Origin: Protula sp. h YS-2021
Taxonomy: Eukaryota; Annelida; Polychaeta; Sabellida; Serpulidae
Assembly (NCBI GenBank): GCA_949752745.1
Contig: OX457025.1
Coordinates: 51,977,098 to 52,041,097 of the forward strand
Direction of reading: 5' to 3'
DNA: 64,000 nt
Shown here: one piece after another, positions 12,095 to 24,437 of the stretch
Layout of the letters: each line of letters starts with the position of its first letter
Numbering within the stretch: position 1 is the stretch's first letter
Notes under the pieces: generated by a model
What the model was told of the DNA's origin: nothing
Database searches by the model: none
What the model saw: the letters and a program-made list of their open reading frames with translations, nothing else
Translations under genes and position numbers: made by a program

Positions 12095-13861
12095 TCATCC
12101 CCCTCTTTAAAAAAGAAAATCTCCTGATTTCACGTAAATGTCCACATACTTAAATGAAATTGGGACATAAGAAATGACATGTGATAACATTGTCAAATCA
12201 TCACTATGTTGGTGTCCATACGGACGTATTTTTTTTAATTGCCATTCTTGAATACAGATATACCATGAATAGACACAAATCTGATCTTCCTTGGAATGCA
12301 AAGCAGTACTTATTCAATATCTCGAAGCATGCTTCCTAAACAAATTTAAAAAAACGCAGCTATATAGGTTTCCTTTACTTGCGACTGAATATATTACACA
12401 AATATAAAAGATTGAAATCAATTGTGATTGCGCACGAGTCACAAAATCTGTAACTAAACAACTGTTTGCATTCCCGAATTGGTTTGTTATCTTTCTGTAA
12501 TTATATAAATCTAAATATGAATTACTTCTTGCCAATTCGATTTCTTTTCCGAATCGTCAGCAAGCGTTTATCCAATTACCGACGCAATCGGCATAGTTTA
12601 ACCCATTGACACCCAAACTTAAAATTGTTTAAACACTGTCAGGCGATAACATTCAGCATTCAAAATCAAACAATAACGCAAATACAAATATAAGTTATTG
12701 TGACAATCGAGCTATAAGATGCATAATTAGTTTTTTCTCAAGAGATTAAAGCAAAAAAATACGTGTTAATCGCTCCTAAACAAGACGGCCTACCACTGAT
12801 AGAGCACATTGACTACTAGTTGTTATAAAAAATATTCAATAGGTCTAATTGTAATCTGACCGCATCCATTTTCGGTATCACTAATAAGCTACAAACTTGA
12901 TGCAATGGTGCTAGAAGACGATGAAATAGCAGTTAACACTTTTGTTTTCGAGAAACAAACTCCTATGGACTAAAAAGGGCAAAACAATTTCACACCGAAT
13001 ATCTTACCATTTTAAAGTTTAGCGAGATAATTATGGTAAACGAACGTTCCCTTGTACACTTCTCTCTCAAAAAAAGATATTACATAAATTCAACATTAAA
13101 CCTCAAAGAATTCAACTTTTGTATAGCCGACTGAATGACCGGAGAAGAGACAAGATTTTTTTTCCCGGAATTCTATGGCTACTTAGGTTAGCAAAAACAG
13201 TTAAGAGGCAGGCAAGTTACATATTCTACTGCCCAGAGTCCTTTTTAAATCTGGATGAGAAAATAATATCAGAAAATTTAACTAATTAATCGTGCAAAGT
13301 GTGACGAAGATACAGAAAGAAATCCTCAACTGGAATGAGAGTTTTACCAGTTCAGTCTTTTTGTTGTTGCAGGCTAAATACTTATTCTAAAAAAACCAAT
13401 AAAGGAACGGCGCGTTCTCAACATAAAGCGGTGTCGCTCAAAATAATGGTGGGGCGCATCCGATCTTACCGCGCGTATAAAACCGGAAGCATCGCAAAAT
13501 GACAAACTGGCCGATTTGTCAAAGAGCTATCCCTCATTACAACTGAGCCACCGATATGCCAGTAACTGAGCCATATCTTTTTATTGATAATCGCAACAAG
13601 AAATAACAAGTTTGGCGAAACTATGCGCAATATATACTAACCTGAAACACTCCTCTGAAATGCAGTTTAGATAGTCTTTGGTATGACATGTGACATTTTA
13701 GCACAACTCGCCTATTATAACCGTCAACATTTTACACTGAAAACCTGTAGCTTTACAACCCATAAATTCACTAACTTTATAAGATCCGCAAATCCATATC
13801 CGTATCCATGGACGTTACCTGTTATTGTCACAATTGATCAATTTGAAAGTTACTTATTGAA
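12095..13861 (-). other. Non-coding interior of LTR element
   Basis: About 1.8 kb between gag and the 3' LTR contains no RT, protease or integrase motif in any frame I could read. It appears to be a pol deletion or unrelated filler. A polypurine tract sits at 12,095-12,110 (minus strand). Confidence 0.5.
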
Positions 13862-14677
13862 CTACGTAATGTTAACACCGTCGTATATTAATTGGCCATC
13901 TGCTCTCAAACAATACCTTTTGATGTGTCCCAATTCTCCACAGCAAAAGCAATGTTTTCTGTCCTGTGTTACCCAGCCTTTAGTACTTTTTGATGACCAC
14001 GCGCGATTGTGTTCCTTGATTTTCTTCGGTAGCTCGATGTTCTGAGCGTATTCGTTGGCCTCTAATTGGCTATCTGGAGATGGGTTTGAACCAGCAGACA
14101 TCAATTCAATCTGTTCGAAAAGTTTTGCAAGCTCTTCAGCGTCATCGACATCTTTTGCATCTTTCAGCAATACAAATTGCTTAATGTCATCTTTGAAGCC
14201 TCGTATAAAGTGAAAAAGCCGATCCATTGGCTTTATTCCTAACTTTGAGCACAACGCGTGAATGCCAGTCGCGTATGAGTGTATGGTCTCTGATGGTCCT
14301 TGTTTCCTTGTATAGAGCTTGTTTTCCAAGAAAAATGTTTTCTTTATGGAGAACTTCTTATTGAAGCAATCGACTAACTTACTATAATTGTTCCAGATAT
14401 CTTCGTGAAGGTCATAGTAATACACTTCTGCACTCTCCATCATATACAAAGGAAATATCCTTCGCTTCATATCGTCTGTGTATCCAACAGTGGTACAGTA
14501 GAGGTTAAATCTTCTATGCCATAAGTCAAAGTTTTCATTCTCCGCTCCAGTGAAAACTTTTGGCATAACCTCCTTACTAAGAAAAGTCTGCGAAATATAT
14601 CCTGTTTCGAAGTTTCCGCCGTCCAACCTAGGGCGCCATAACGCCGATTGTGGATGCATTTGACTGTTAGTTTGCAT
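13862..14677 (-). CDS. gag: Gag polyprotein of LTR retrotransposon
   Basis: An intact 271-residue frame. Residues about 35-200 have the charged, Trp/Phe-spaced helical pattern of a Ty3/Gypsy Gag capsid (FDLWHRRFNLY near the start, SETIHSYATGIHALCSKLG in the middle). The C-terminus carries one CCHC zinc knuckle, CFCCGELGHIKRYC. The protein would form particles and bind element RNA. The frame ends right after the knuckle with no fused protease. The intact frame and near-identical LTRs suggest it was recently functional. Confidence 0.85.
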   Translation of the reverse strand: MQTNSQMHPQSALWRPRLDGGNFETGYISQTFLSKEVMPKVFTGAENENFDLWHRRFNLYCTTVGYTDDMKRRIFPLYMMESAEVYYYDLHEDIWNNYSKLVDCFNKKFSIKKTFFLENKLYTRKQGPSETIHSYATGIHALCSKLGIKPMDRLFHFIRGFKDDIKQFVLLKDAKDVDDAEELAKLFEQIELMSAGSNPSPDSQLEANEYAQNIELPKKIKEHNRAWSSKSTKGWVTQDRKHCFCCGELGHIKRYCLRADGQLIYDGVNIT

Positions 14678-14763
14678 GGTCCGAACTGTAGTGAACTTGT
14701 CTATTCCTAGGGAGCGTAAAGTAGACTGCTTTCCGTTGAAAACGTTTTTAGCATCTCCACCAG

Positions 14764-15539
14764 TGTAATAATTGGATTTTCCAATTATTATGCGCGTTAG
14801 TATGATGAGAAATTACAATGATTAACAAAACAGAAATATCATTTTATTCTAAAGCATCACGATAACATTTGGTCTTCTGCTTTTCAGAAGAGCTTTACAG
14901 TTATTTTAAAACTTCCTATTACAACAATATACTAGTTCTGTTCACAGTCAACTCTTTGTAATCATCCACGCGATCACTTTTCCAGGACGCTTCCTTCGCA
15001 GTCGGACGCTTCCTTCGCAGTCCTTCTTGTTTCCCAAACACAGCTCTCCCCTTTACTTTACGTTTTCTCCTCTTTATATCTGTTGATTTGGCCAAACACG
15101 CCTGACTTTGCAAATCGTGAACAATACATATTATTTAATAATTACAATCGAACTCCAGGATATTTCATGCATATTTAGGGTACAAACTAATGATCATAAG
15201 AGACGTTAAACACAGCGCAAGTCAACAAAGCTCTTTTCATTTCATAGGTCAAAAGTGTATTTCTAGCCCAGACACGGCATGTCGCTTTGTAGTGCGTCTT
15301 AGACGGAAAACATTTTGAATTGATATCGAACTCATACCAATACACAACATGAATGGCTCATCCCATGTTAATTGTTTTATGTGCCATTCATTAAAGCATA
15401 CCAAGTGCATGCATTCACAGAGTTATCTATTAAGAATAATAAATACATGTAACACACGCAAAATATTACTATTTCGAACCGTACAGGGTTTTGTCGTTAT
15501 AAGGGCTTCCTAAACCTTGGGCAATATTCCATTATAACA
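14764..15539 (-). repeat. LTR (5' LTR in element orientation)
   Basis: Direct repeat partner of 11,319-12,094 and the same length. On the minus strand it is followed by CTGGTGGAGATGC, the expected position of the primer-binding site. I could not assign the primer tRNA. Confidence 0.85.
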
Positions 15540-17764
15540 CAGGTTTACCATTCATGAAACCTTTCCTTAGCGCTCCACTCGTGTATATTCCCTACAGTTG
15601 GTGCTACTATCGTTATCTTTCATCCTTACGCCCAAAGAAACAAACTAGTTTTAGAAAGACTTTGTTTACCAAAAATTAGGTTGGAAAAATACATCAGTAG
15701 AAAGTTTCCAAACAACATCGAGAAAGTTGTAGCTGAAGCTGTCAGACTTTGTTATTTCTAGAAAGTGTGATGTTTTCATTTTAGTGGGAATGCGCCCACA
15801 ACTTCCGTGTTGGCATGACTGGGAACCGGCGTGGTACTATGTGTACTATGACTTGGAGTCGCGTTCTGCCGCGAAGGAGCCAACAGCACATCTGGGGCCC
15901 CAACTTACAGCGCGAACATTTCTATGCTAGGGGCCATCAACCTCTGTGTTGTGGCGCCTCTTAGCAGAAGTACTGGGAAACTAATAGCAGTTTTCCTGAC
16001 ATGTTACAGGGATGATTAGCCTGCTATGGAGAAGGAGCGTTGCTGAACCATGTCTGACTGCAAAACGGGAGAGCCACAGCAAATAAAAGTTCTCTCAGGG
16101 CGAAGTGTAATAAGAAAAAACGGGGCTGCCTTGTATCCATCGAAGATATAATAAAGCAACGACTACGCCTCTCAGGTTACAGGATCCGAGGGAAACGAAC
16201 TTGCCGGCGGACAACCAAATTTTTTGCATCCTCCGCAAACCGGGTGCGAGATCCCCTCCAACCACGCCTATCAGCACTTATATCATTACGTCAGGGACCC
16301 ACAAGGCGCAGTATCTGTTGGCTCCACAGCTGGATATATGCACATACGCTTGACGACTCTGTGCACGGTCCCCAGAGCTCACGATCTCCAGCACGTGAAG
16401 ATGAAGCCAGTGCAACCACACGACAGGGAGAGAGTAAAAGCATGACTCAAGAACGAAAGAGGGCAGAGGCAGCGGGGGATCGTGAAGTCTCAATGAGCAC
16501 TGGCGCTACTAAAGCTGTACCATCACGTGAACAGGCAAGAGAACGATAACTTAATACAGAGATGGCGGGTCTGACGGTTCCAACTCCTCGTCTCAAAGCC
16601 ATCGACGCTCAAATTGCGGTGACGGCCGGGATACAGATTACGTCTCTCTTACACGGTTGCTAATCCCACTAATCAATCCGTCGACGATCCAAGGACAATC
16701 GGAGCAGACGGGAGCTAATGGAAACATCACCGTTTAAGCATCCTGAGTGTGTGGACATGTTGCGCGAAACCGTTCGCATGAACGGCAGATTTGGGAGATG
16801 GCTTAACGTTTGCACCTATCTGACAGAGAAGACAGCCTGGGACAAAAGAGCAATGGCATTGCTACATGATTGTCCATCCGTTGGCAAGTTAGCAAGCCGC
16901 TGCAGCAGTCGCAGTGGGGTTTAGAGTCCAAGGAGTAGGAGAACTGGGGTCCGAATTTCAAGCACTGGACACGGCCGCGTACATTCGAAACGAGGCCACG
17001 CTGAAGGTGGATGAATTTCAGTTCAAGGATTCCAATTTCCGTGGGGCTCTGGATTTTGGCAAAATGCTTCTCTCGTCCAAGCTGAGGGTCACCAAAACAA
17101 CGTTCAGGTCCCGCGACAACGCAGTCCCATTTGCACCATTGAGTTATGACAAACTTTCTGTTCAGGGACATAGGGCATTTTGAGGGCGTAGCCTGAGTCA
17201 ACTTGTTGATATTATCGTACGTCAATCAGATGCTAGCTAACAGAATAACGAGCCTAGACATTGGATTGGTAGGCAATATAGTGGCATGGCTGGTGAAGTG
17301 CACTAAGGCGAAGTTAGATACTTATCTACTGCCAAGTTACGCAGGGACAACATTTTACAGTTGTGTTGACTGACTTTCTAACTGCACCTCGCTCTCTACT
17401 TGCATGAAACCAATTATCTGTTAGCCGGGCTGAATGGCAAGCACACGTAGGATTTGATTTGATTTCCTAGAGAGCGGCCCTTCTACATGCACAAGGTATA
17501 TCGGGGGCGTTCCCAAAGACCCAAAGCGTTTCGGACCCGACCTGCGCAATCGCAATCAGCTAACTATGACCCAGCTCAGAAGCCCCAGACGTCTAGCGCT
17601 TTTTTCTGGGAGAGGCCACGGCAAATACAGATGACAATCAGTCGGAGTGCAGGGAGGATTTTGCTCGGAGACCTCAAGCGATAGAAATACTCGCGTTACA
17701 TTGTCCCGGCTGAAGGAAAAGATTTTGCGCTCAGGAAAGTTGCTCGTAGAAGGAAGGTTCATTT
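15540..17764. other. Degenerate repeat-like sequence, unassigned
   Basis: GC-richer than its surroundings, with several short open frames (16,224-16,549, 16,718-17,183 and others) but no convincing domain. Its position next to a DIRS-like RT piece suggests decayed retroelement ORF1 sequence. That is inference only. Confidence 0.3.
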
Positions 17765-18184
17765 TTGGAAGCAAATGCTGGGAGCCCCAAACAAAATCGT
17801 ATGCTGGCTGCTACAAGGGTACCCCTGCCGTTCCAAAAAGTTAAAATAACGAAATTAAACCTGACGCTGAAGCCTCCATCCAAGCTAGTCACCTCCTGCA
17901 GGCTATGGTCAGGCAATGTTGTAACGTTTCGGGAAATGGTAGACAAACTGAAGGCGACAGTAGAAATGCCGCAAAAGTAGAAGGGTTTCTTCAACCGAGT
18001 GCTTCCTAAAAAGACAGGAAGTTTGCGCCTAATAATAGATTTCAAGTCCTTGAACGAAAATTTAGTCACGCCAACCTTCAAAATGGACATCGTTCTTAAA
18101 GTTACTCTACTGAGAAGTGGTCTGGGACATACAATTGTCCCAATTGGAACAAAACCAGTCAATCGCGGTTTCGTTGTATATTAA
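17765..18184 (+). pseudogene. DIRS-type reverse transcriptase fragment
   Basis: After an in-frame stop near 17,978, the continuing frame reads KTGSLRLIIDFKSLNEN followed by FKMD (18,012-18,090). This is the 'K-K-x-G-x-R-x-I-D-x-x-x-L-N ... F-K-M' opening typical of DIRS/YR-type and related RTs. The catalytic box is missing and the frame ends at 18,184. It is a truncated relic. Confidence 0.55.
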
Positions 18185-18289
18185 GGCAGCGCTGCCGGAC
18201 TCGAACTGCTATGAAGGATAGGGCATTAAGCTTTCAAACGCGAAAAGCAAATTCCATGGTATGAGCTGCATACATGAAGCATAAACGTG

Positions 18290-18490
18290 ATAACCCTGTT
18301 ACACGCCATTTTGCGACCTGTGTCGTTTTAAAACAGCGCAGCGCGGTTTTAGAACGGCGCATGCGCCGTTTTGTTACCATGGCTAGTCGTAAAATAGCCG
18401 CGCCATTTTAGGACGGCGCAGAGCCGTTTTATTACCAATAAGGTTTCAAAATGGCACGTGCGCCGTTCTAAGACGGTGTATACGCCGTTT
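18290..18490. repeat. Host repeat with AACGGCGCA/GCCGTTTT palindromic units
   Basis: Repeated short palindromic units such as GGCGCATGCGCCGTTTTGT and GGCGCAGAGCCGTTTTAT are spaced 40-70 bp apart. A related block occurs at 35,835-35,955 on the other side of element P. They are separate copies of a dispersed repeat or parts of one copy. I cannot decide which. Confidence 0.45.
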
Positions 18491-18516
18491 TGTGATCATG
18501 TTTTCCTCAAAGAAAT

Positions 18517-18522
18517 CATGTT
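18517..18522 (+). repeat. Target-site duplication of element P (left)
   Basis: CATGTT directly precedes the element end AGTAGATAAG. The same six bases follow the opposite end at 35,041-35,046. Six bases is the standard Polinton duplication length. Confidence 0.9.
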
Positions 18523-18545
18523 AGTAGATAAGAAAGGACAGTTTC

Positions 18546-18640
18546 ACTGCACACAAAGAATTAAGAAACGACATGACCTCTATGAGAACCACTGCATACA
18601 AAGAATTAAGAAACGACATGACCTCTATGAGAACCACTGC
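18546..18640 (+). repeat. 45-bp tandem duplication near P terminus
   Basis: Two copies of a 45-bp unit beginning ACTGCACACAAAGAATTAAG and containing ACATGACCTCTATGAGAACC. The mirrored pair is at 34,925-35,017. Both arms have it, so it predates arm formation. Confidence 0.8.
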
Positions 18641-18784
18641 ATAGGAACGGATGATTGTGACGTCATAATCATTGTGACAGTCATATCAGTAAGTGGAGCA
18701 AGGGAGCAAAAGTTGTAGAACTACAATTGGATCACATCAGATCCAGGGATGGCATCCAGTGACAACTATTTCGGTAAGTGTTTA

Positions 18785-19533
18785 TTGAAACTTTATAAAT
18801 AAAAAGTGAACTTTGTAAACAAACTTTGTAAACAAACTTTGTAAACAAACTTTAGTTATTTGCATAATTGAAACTTTGTAAACAAACTTTGTAAACAAAC
18901 TGTGTAAACAAACTTTATAAATAAAATTTGTAAACAAACTTTGTAAACAAACTTTATAAACAAAATTTGTAAACAAACTTTGTAAACAAACTGTGTAAAC
19001 AAACTGTGTAAACAAACTTTGTAAACAAACTTTATAAACAAAATTTGTAAACAAACTTTGTAAACAAACTTGACTTATTTACATAATTGAAAATTTGTAA
19101 ACAAACTTTGTAAACAAACTTTGTAAACAAAATTTGTAAACAAAATTTGTAAACAAACTTTGGTTATTTACATAATTGAAACTCATTGAAACTTTGTAGA
19201 CAAGCTTTGTAAACAAACTTTGTAAACAAACTTTGTAAACACAATTTGTAAACAAACTTTGTAAACAAACTTTGTAAACACAATTTGTAAACAAACTTTG
19301 TAAACAAACTTTGTAAACAAAATTTGTAAACAAACTTTGTAACAAACTTTGGTTATTTGCATAATTGAAACTCATTGAAACTTTGTAAACAAACTTTGTA
19401 AACAAACTTTGTAAACACAATTTGTAAACAAACTTTATAAACAAACTTTGTAAACAAAATTTGTAAACCAACTTTGGTTATTTGCATAATTGAAACTCAT
19501 TGAAACTTTATAAACAAACTTAGTAAACAAACT
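18785..19533 (+). repeat. 13-bp tandem array AAACTTTGTAAAC
   Basis: Several dozen copies of a 13-bp unit (with AATTTGTAAAC, AACTGTGTAAAC and ATAAAC variants), periodically interrupted by TTATTTGCATAATTGAAACTCATTGAAAC-type spacers that create a higher-order repeat. Each unit contains GTAAACA, the core forkhead-factor recognition sequence. Long open frames through the array (repeating VYKVCLQSLFT) are a by-product of the 13-bp period and are not annotated. Confidence 0.85.
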
Positions 19534-19534
19534 T

Positions 19535-19673
19535 CTTTTTTTTTCTTTTTTTTTTTTTCATTTCCCACACACACACACACACACACACACACAAATACCA
19601 CGACTGAGCGTTTCATTTCGTAAGTCGCATAGGTATTTTAACCTTCTGATGGCAACTTTTTTCCCCACACTCT

Positions 19674-19706
<33 letters not shown>

Positions 19707-19770
19707 ACGACTGAGCATTTCATAAGCCGCATAGGTATTTCAACCTTCTGACGGCAACTTTTTTTTTTCC
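19535..19770 (+). repeat. Poly-T and two (CA)n tracts with duplicated flank
   Basis: A T-rich run (19,535-19,560) is followed by (CA)n tracts at about 19,567-19,592 and 19,676-19,703. Each is followed by a near-identical block containing CGACTGAGC and GCATAGGTATTT. The same arrangement is mirrored in the right arm at about 33,835-34,050. Confidence 0.75.
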
Positions 19771-20060
19771 CCACACTCTCATGCATACATACCAACACCA
19801 TGATAAAATGTTTTGCTTATGTTGCTCTTTGTACTCCATTATTCTACTTTTTTGTTTGTTTGAAATGCAGTGTTTACTTAGAAAAGAAAATGGCGTCATA
19901 CAACCTACAATCGTCATCAGCAGCATTTCGTCATCAGTGTAATCAGACTGCGTAATCAGATTTCGTCATCAAACAATGTAGACAGCGGTGTTAGGCTTTT
20001 TGTTTTTCTGAGGCAGCAGTGTCTAACTGCTTGGAGTTGCAGTATGCAGTGTTATACTTG

Positions 20061-20345
20061 ACCGATTTGCATGAAAATTTCACTGTTTAATTCAGTTTTA
20101 TATCTAGTTTTCACATAGTCATGGACTGGTTGTGCAGCTAGCTGTGTGCATATTTACCGTCATTTTAATTTTGTAAAAAGTGGGATAACTTTCGTTATGA
20201 TTGACAGATTTGCATGAAACTTTCACTGTTTGAGTCAGTTTTATATCTAGTTTTAACGTTAAGTAGTCATAGGCTATTTGTGCAGTTGGCTGTGTGCATT
20301 TTTACCGCCATTTTAACTTAAAATTGTGATAACTTTCGTTATAAC
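20061..20345 (+). repeat. About 143-bp tandem duplication upstream of polymerase
   Basis: Two diverged copies of a block starting ACCGATTTGCATGAAA / ACAGATTTGCATGAAA, each with TCAGTTTTATATCTAGTTTT and ATAACTTTCGTTAT. Non-coding. Mirrored in the right arm. Confidence 0.65.
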
Positions 20346-20636
20346 TTTCATTATAGTTGACTGAAAATTTCACCATTACAGTGCTTCTTCGCGGATGAAT
20401 ACCATTTGGCAGACCATTTAACTTTACCGCTAGATGTCTCTGCTGTGTAGCAGTGCAGCAGTACAACTGTAAGTGAGATATTCATATACACAAGTAAAAT
20501 TCTGCTGAGTCAGCATTTTTGAACAAAGTTACACACCATATTTTGATTACATGGAAGTAGAATAAAAGCATGAGTGAAACATGTCAACTAGTCAACTAGT
20601 GATACATTCTGCTGAGTTAACACACCATTGAAGTGG

Positions 20637-20644
20637 TATAAAAG
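20637..20644 (+). promoter_or_regulatory. TATA box of left-arm polymerase gene
   Basis: TATAAAAG lies 67 bases before the polymerase ATG at 20,704. The same motif precedes the E2 polymerase gene at 39,657. Confidence 0.6.
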
Positions 20645-20703
20645 GAAGAGTGAAACGTATATTTTACTTCATTTCAGTTCTAGCAACAGCAACAGCAACA
20701 ACG

Positions 20704-23700
20704 ATGGCAACAGTCTACTGTCATGATTGTGATGTGACATTTCCATCTCTGGAAGTGTTCGTGACACATACATGCAAACCAGCTAGGTTGAAACGTGCTC
20801 GTGAAGAGCTTGTTGTGCAGATTGAAGCCAAGAGACGAAAGACCTTACATTACGGTGTTGAAAGACCTGATCCAGTCCTCTGCTGTAAATGCGCCAAGAT
20901 ATTTTCATCTTTTGATGCATTTGAGACACATGCATGTGTTGAGATGGAAAATGTGTCTCATGAAGAACAAAGAAAGAAAGAGACAGGACAAGTAGGTAGA
21001 GGCAGAAGAGTGAGTCTTGGTGGAAACGCACAGGAAAGACGGTTTGAGCCTGAAGATGGATCGGATTTGCTACTTGAAATGCGACAACAAGAGAACCGAA
21101 TCAAGAGACATTTGCTAGAGACGTTAAATCATGGCATGAAATGGTACATTGTCGTACATGCACGCTTCAAGAAAATGACACCAAATGTTGAAGGCGTGAT
21201 GGTAGAACACGTGGATAATGCCTTCATCAGTAGTCCAACATATGCAGCATACAATCCAACGGATATTGAGAAGGACTTACCAGAAGCCTATAAAGAATTG
21301 TTTACCAGGTTTGATGAACATGAGCGACAAGGTTCTGGCTGGGTGTTGGAAAACATATTATTCATTGAAGTACATACAGCTACGTCAGCGCCACTGGAAG
21401 CGAGCAGTTTTATCCCACTACCGAAGAAAGTAAAGAATACATTAAGTGTGTTAAACATTTAGAATTAAGACAACAAGTGCTTCTTATGGTCTGTATTGGC
21501 TCACCTTCACCCTTCAACAAATGTAAACCCAGAGCGTGTACATCAATACAAAGCATTTGAGAACGAATTGAAGGTGGAAGGCATGACATTTCCAACACCG
21601 ATTACAGACATTCCAAAGTTTGAAAAGGAGAATGATGTGTCCATTAACGTGTTTGGATATGAACATGATGTCGTTGTTCCCATACAACTCAGCCGAAACA
21701 CCAGTGCGAGAGAAATCAACTTACTTTTGATTAGCAATGACAAGACAAGACATTACTGCCTCATCAAGAATTTCAGCAGACTGATGGCTTATCGATCAAA
21801 ACATGATGGAGCTGCTTTTTATTGTTTCAACTGTCTTCACGGGTTTAGGCGACAAGATCTGTTAGACAAGCATCGTGAAGTGTGTGGCAAGCATGGCGCA
21901 CAACGTTTATCATTCCCCAAGGAACCCTTCATCAAGTTCAAGAATGTAGCCAAACAACAGCGAGCGCCGTTTGTCATTTATGCAGACTTTGAATGTTTCA
22001 CGAAAAAGCATGAAGGAGACAAGTATCAACATCATCGTCCAAACAGCTTCGCCTATGTGGTTGTCAGCCAGTATGATACACGTGCTCCAGTCGTATATCG
22101 AGGAGATAATGCTGTGAAAGTCTTTTTAGACCATATGGTGAATGAGCGTGATCGTATTGTGCATGGCTTGCTACAGCCAAAGAAAATGGTCATGACTCAT
22201 GAAGATGAAGAGCATTATAAGAACGCCACAGATTGCTACATTTGTCATGAGCCTCTAGGAGCAGATCATGTGAGAGATCATGACCATATCAATGGCAAAT
22301 ACCGTGGAGCTGCACATAGTCAATGCAATTTACAATTTCGACTTAGAAAAGATCAGCAGGGAGATAAAGATTCTTTCATCATTCCTGTGTTTTTCCACAA
22401 TTTACGAGGCTATGACAGTCATTTGATCATGGAAGAAATTGGAAAGTTCAAAAACGAAAGGATTACAGTCATTCCCAACACCGTTGAGAAATATATTGCA
22501 TTCACCATGAGCAATCTGAAATTTACGGACAGTTATCAGTTCATGAGTACTTCTCTGCAGAAGTTGTACCTCCAACCTGGCAGCAGAAGGGAAAGACAAC
22601 TTTTATCACATGACGTCACACATTCACGATAGTGACCAACAAGATTTACTGTTGAGAAAGGGAGTGTACCCTTATGATTACGTGGATGAGCCATCCAAGT
22701 TTGCTGAAACACAACTGCCGTCCAAAGACAAGTTTTACAGTCTGCTCAGTGAAGAAGACATTAGTGATGAGGATTATGCGCATGCGCAGAAGGTGTGGGA
22801 GACATTCCACTGTACTACATTTGGCGAATACCATGACTTGTACCTGAAATCAGATGTGTTGCTGCTGGCTGACGTGTTTGAAAACTTCCGTCACGTATGT
22901 CTCAACACGTATGAATTGGATCCTGCTCACTACTATACAGCGCCAGGACTGTCGTGGGATGCCATGTTGAAAGCGACAAAGGTGAAATTGGAATTGATCA
23001 ACGACATTGACATGTACCAAATGGTTGAACAAGGTCTACGTGGAGGAATATCTGTCATCACACACAAGTATGCGAAAGCAAATAACCCCTACGTAGCAGA
23101 TTACGATCCCACGAAACCAACCAACTACTTGACGTACCTGGATGCAAACAACTTGTATGGCTGGGCCATGTCGCAAAGCATGCCGGAAAGTGGATTTATG
23201 TGGGTGAGCGAGCCAGAATCCATTGACTTTATGGATGTGGATGAAGATGACGAGATTGGATACATTTTAGAAGTGGATTTGGAATACCCATATTCAATCC
23301 ATGATCATCATAATCACTATCCAGTGGCTCCAGAACGGAAATGTGTGAAAGTGGGAGAATTGTCAAAACATAGTCAGAAGCTACGGAAAGATCTAAACAT
23401 GAAAGGCAAACCTAGTGAAAAGCTCATTCCCAACCTGTGTGACAAGATGAAATATGTGCTTCATTATAGAAATTTACAGCAATATGTCTCACTTGGATTG
23501 AAAGTCACGAAGGTGCATCGTGCCATCATGTTTGCACAGAGCAAATGGTTGGCAAAATACATCTCCTTGAACACGGAAAAGAGAAAGTTGGCCAAGAACC
23601 CGTTTGAGAAAGACTTTTTCAAACTGATGAACAACTCTGTGTTTGGCAAAACCATGGAAAATGTGAGAAAGCGCATGAATGTGGAACTTGTTCACAAAGA

Positions 23701-24382
23701 AAAGCGGTTCAAGAAACTTGTGGCCAAACCTTCCTTCCACAAATTTAGAATTTTCAACGAAGATTTGACCGCGGTACATTTGCGCAAAGTGGATCTGCTT
23801 CTGGATAAACCCATTCAAGTTGGGTTCACCATTCTCGACCTCAGCAAGGTGCTCATGTTCCACTTTCATTACAACTACATCATGACCAAGTATCCCAACG
23901 CCAAACTCTTGTTCAGCGACACCGACAGTCTATGTTATGACATAGAAACGGAAGATATCTACAAAGACATGCAGGAAGATGCCGACTTGTTCGACACAAG
24001 TGACTATCCCCCAGATCATTTCCTGCATTCCAACGTGAACAAGAAAGTGCTTGGGAAAATGAAAGATGAGACGGCAGGCATTCCCATTGAAGAGTTTGTT
24101 GGACTTCGACCGAAAATGTATAGTATGATATATGGTGGGAAAGAAAAACGTACGGCTAAAGGCATTACTCGCGCGTGTCAAAGACGGATGAAACATCAGC
24201 AGTATAGAGACAGTTTGTTCAACCAAACGCAAACGATAACCACAGGGCATATCATTCGAAGTCATGACCACCAGATTTTCTCGGAGAAGTTGAGGAAAGT
24301 GGCTCTCTCTCCCTTTGATGACAAGCGATATGTGATGAGTGATGGCTATTCCACTTTGGCGCATGGGCATTACAGTATATAA
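20704..24382 (+). pseudogene. polB: Protein-primed DNA polymerase B, left arm (two lesions)
   Basis: Polinton family-B polymerase of about 1,225 codons. The ATG at 20,704 is chosen because it follows a TATA box and starts directly at the first zinc-finger-like motif (YCHDCD...H). Visible parts are two N-terminal Cys/His fingers, exonuclease motifs (YADFECF; FHNLRGYDSHL; YLKSDVLLLADVF) and an endonuclease-VII-like zinc motif (CYICH ... DHDHINGKYRG). Polymerase motif A is YLDANNLYGW, B is KLMNNSVFGK, C is FSDTDSL. A TAG at 21,460 (shared with the right arm) separates the fingers from the catalytic part. A private one-base insertion near 22,566 shifts the frame, so this copy cannot give a full polymerase. 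Confidence 0.95.
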
Positions 24383-24383
24383 G
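24376..24383 (+). promoter_or_regulatory. TATA-like box before PC4-like gene 1 (left arm)
   Basis: TATATAAG overlaps the polymerase stop codon and lies 55 bases before the ATG at 24,438. E2 has TATAAAAG at the equivalent place (43,118), also overlapping the polymerase stop. Confidence 0.5.
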
Positions 24384-24437
24384 GGGGAGACACTTCAACT
24401 TGAGAGTCAGTTGAGGTGTGAACACTGAAGCGTCAAC

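Larger units (their letters stand above)
11319..15539 (-). mobile_element. Young gag-only LTR retrotransposon
   Basis: Two almost identical 776-bp direct repeats (11,319-12,094 and 14,764-15,539), beginning TG and ending CA, flank a 2.7-kb interior. On the minus strand the interior opens with a gag frame (14,677-13,862) and ends in a purine-rich tract (AAAGAGGGGGATGA) directly before the 3' LTR. No protease, RT or integrase is present, so the element is non-autonomous. The flanks GGAGG and CAGGT do not form a clean 5-bp duplication. Confidence 0.85.

Noticed and set aside
11314..15544. Target-site duplication for the LTR element
   Set aside because: GGAGG and CAGGT do not match. No clean duplication can be claimed.
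18782..19471. Long minus-strand open frames rich in VYKVCLQSLFT
   Set aside because: They arise from reading a 13-bp tandem repeat, which has no stop in these frames. Protein periodicity equals repeat periodicity.
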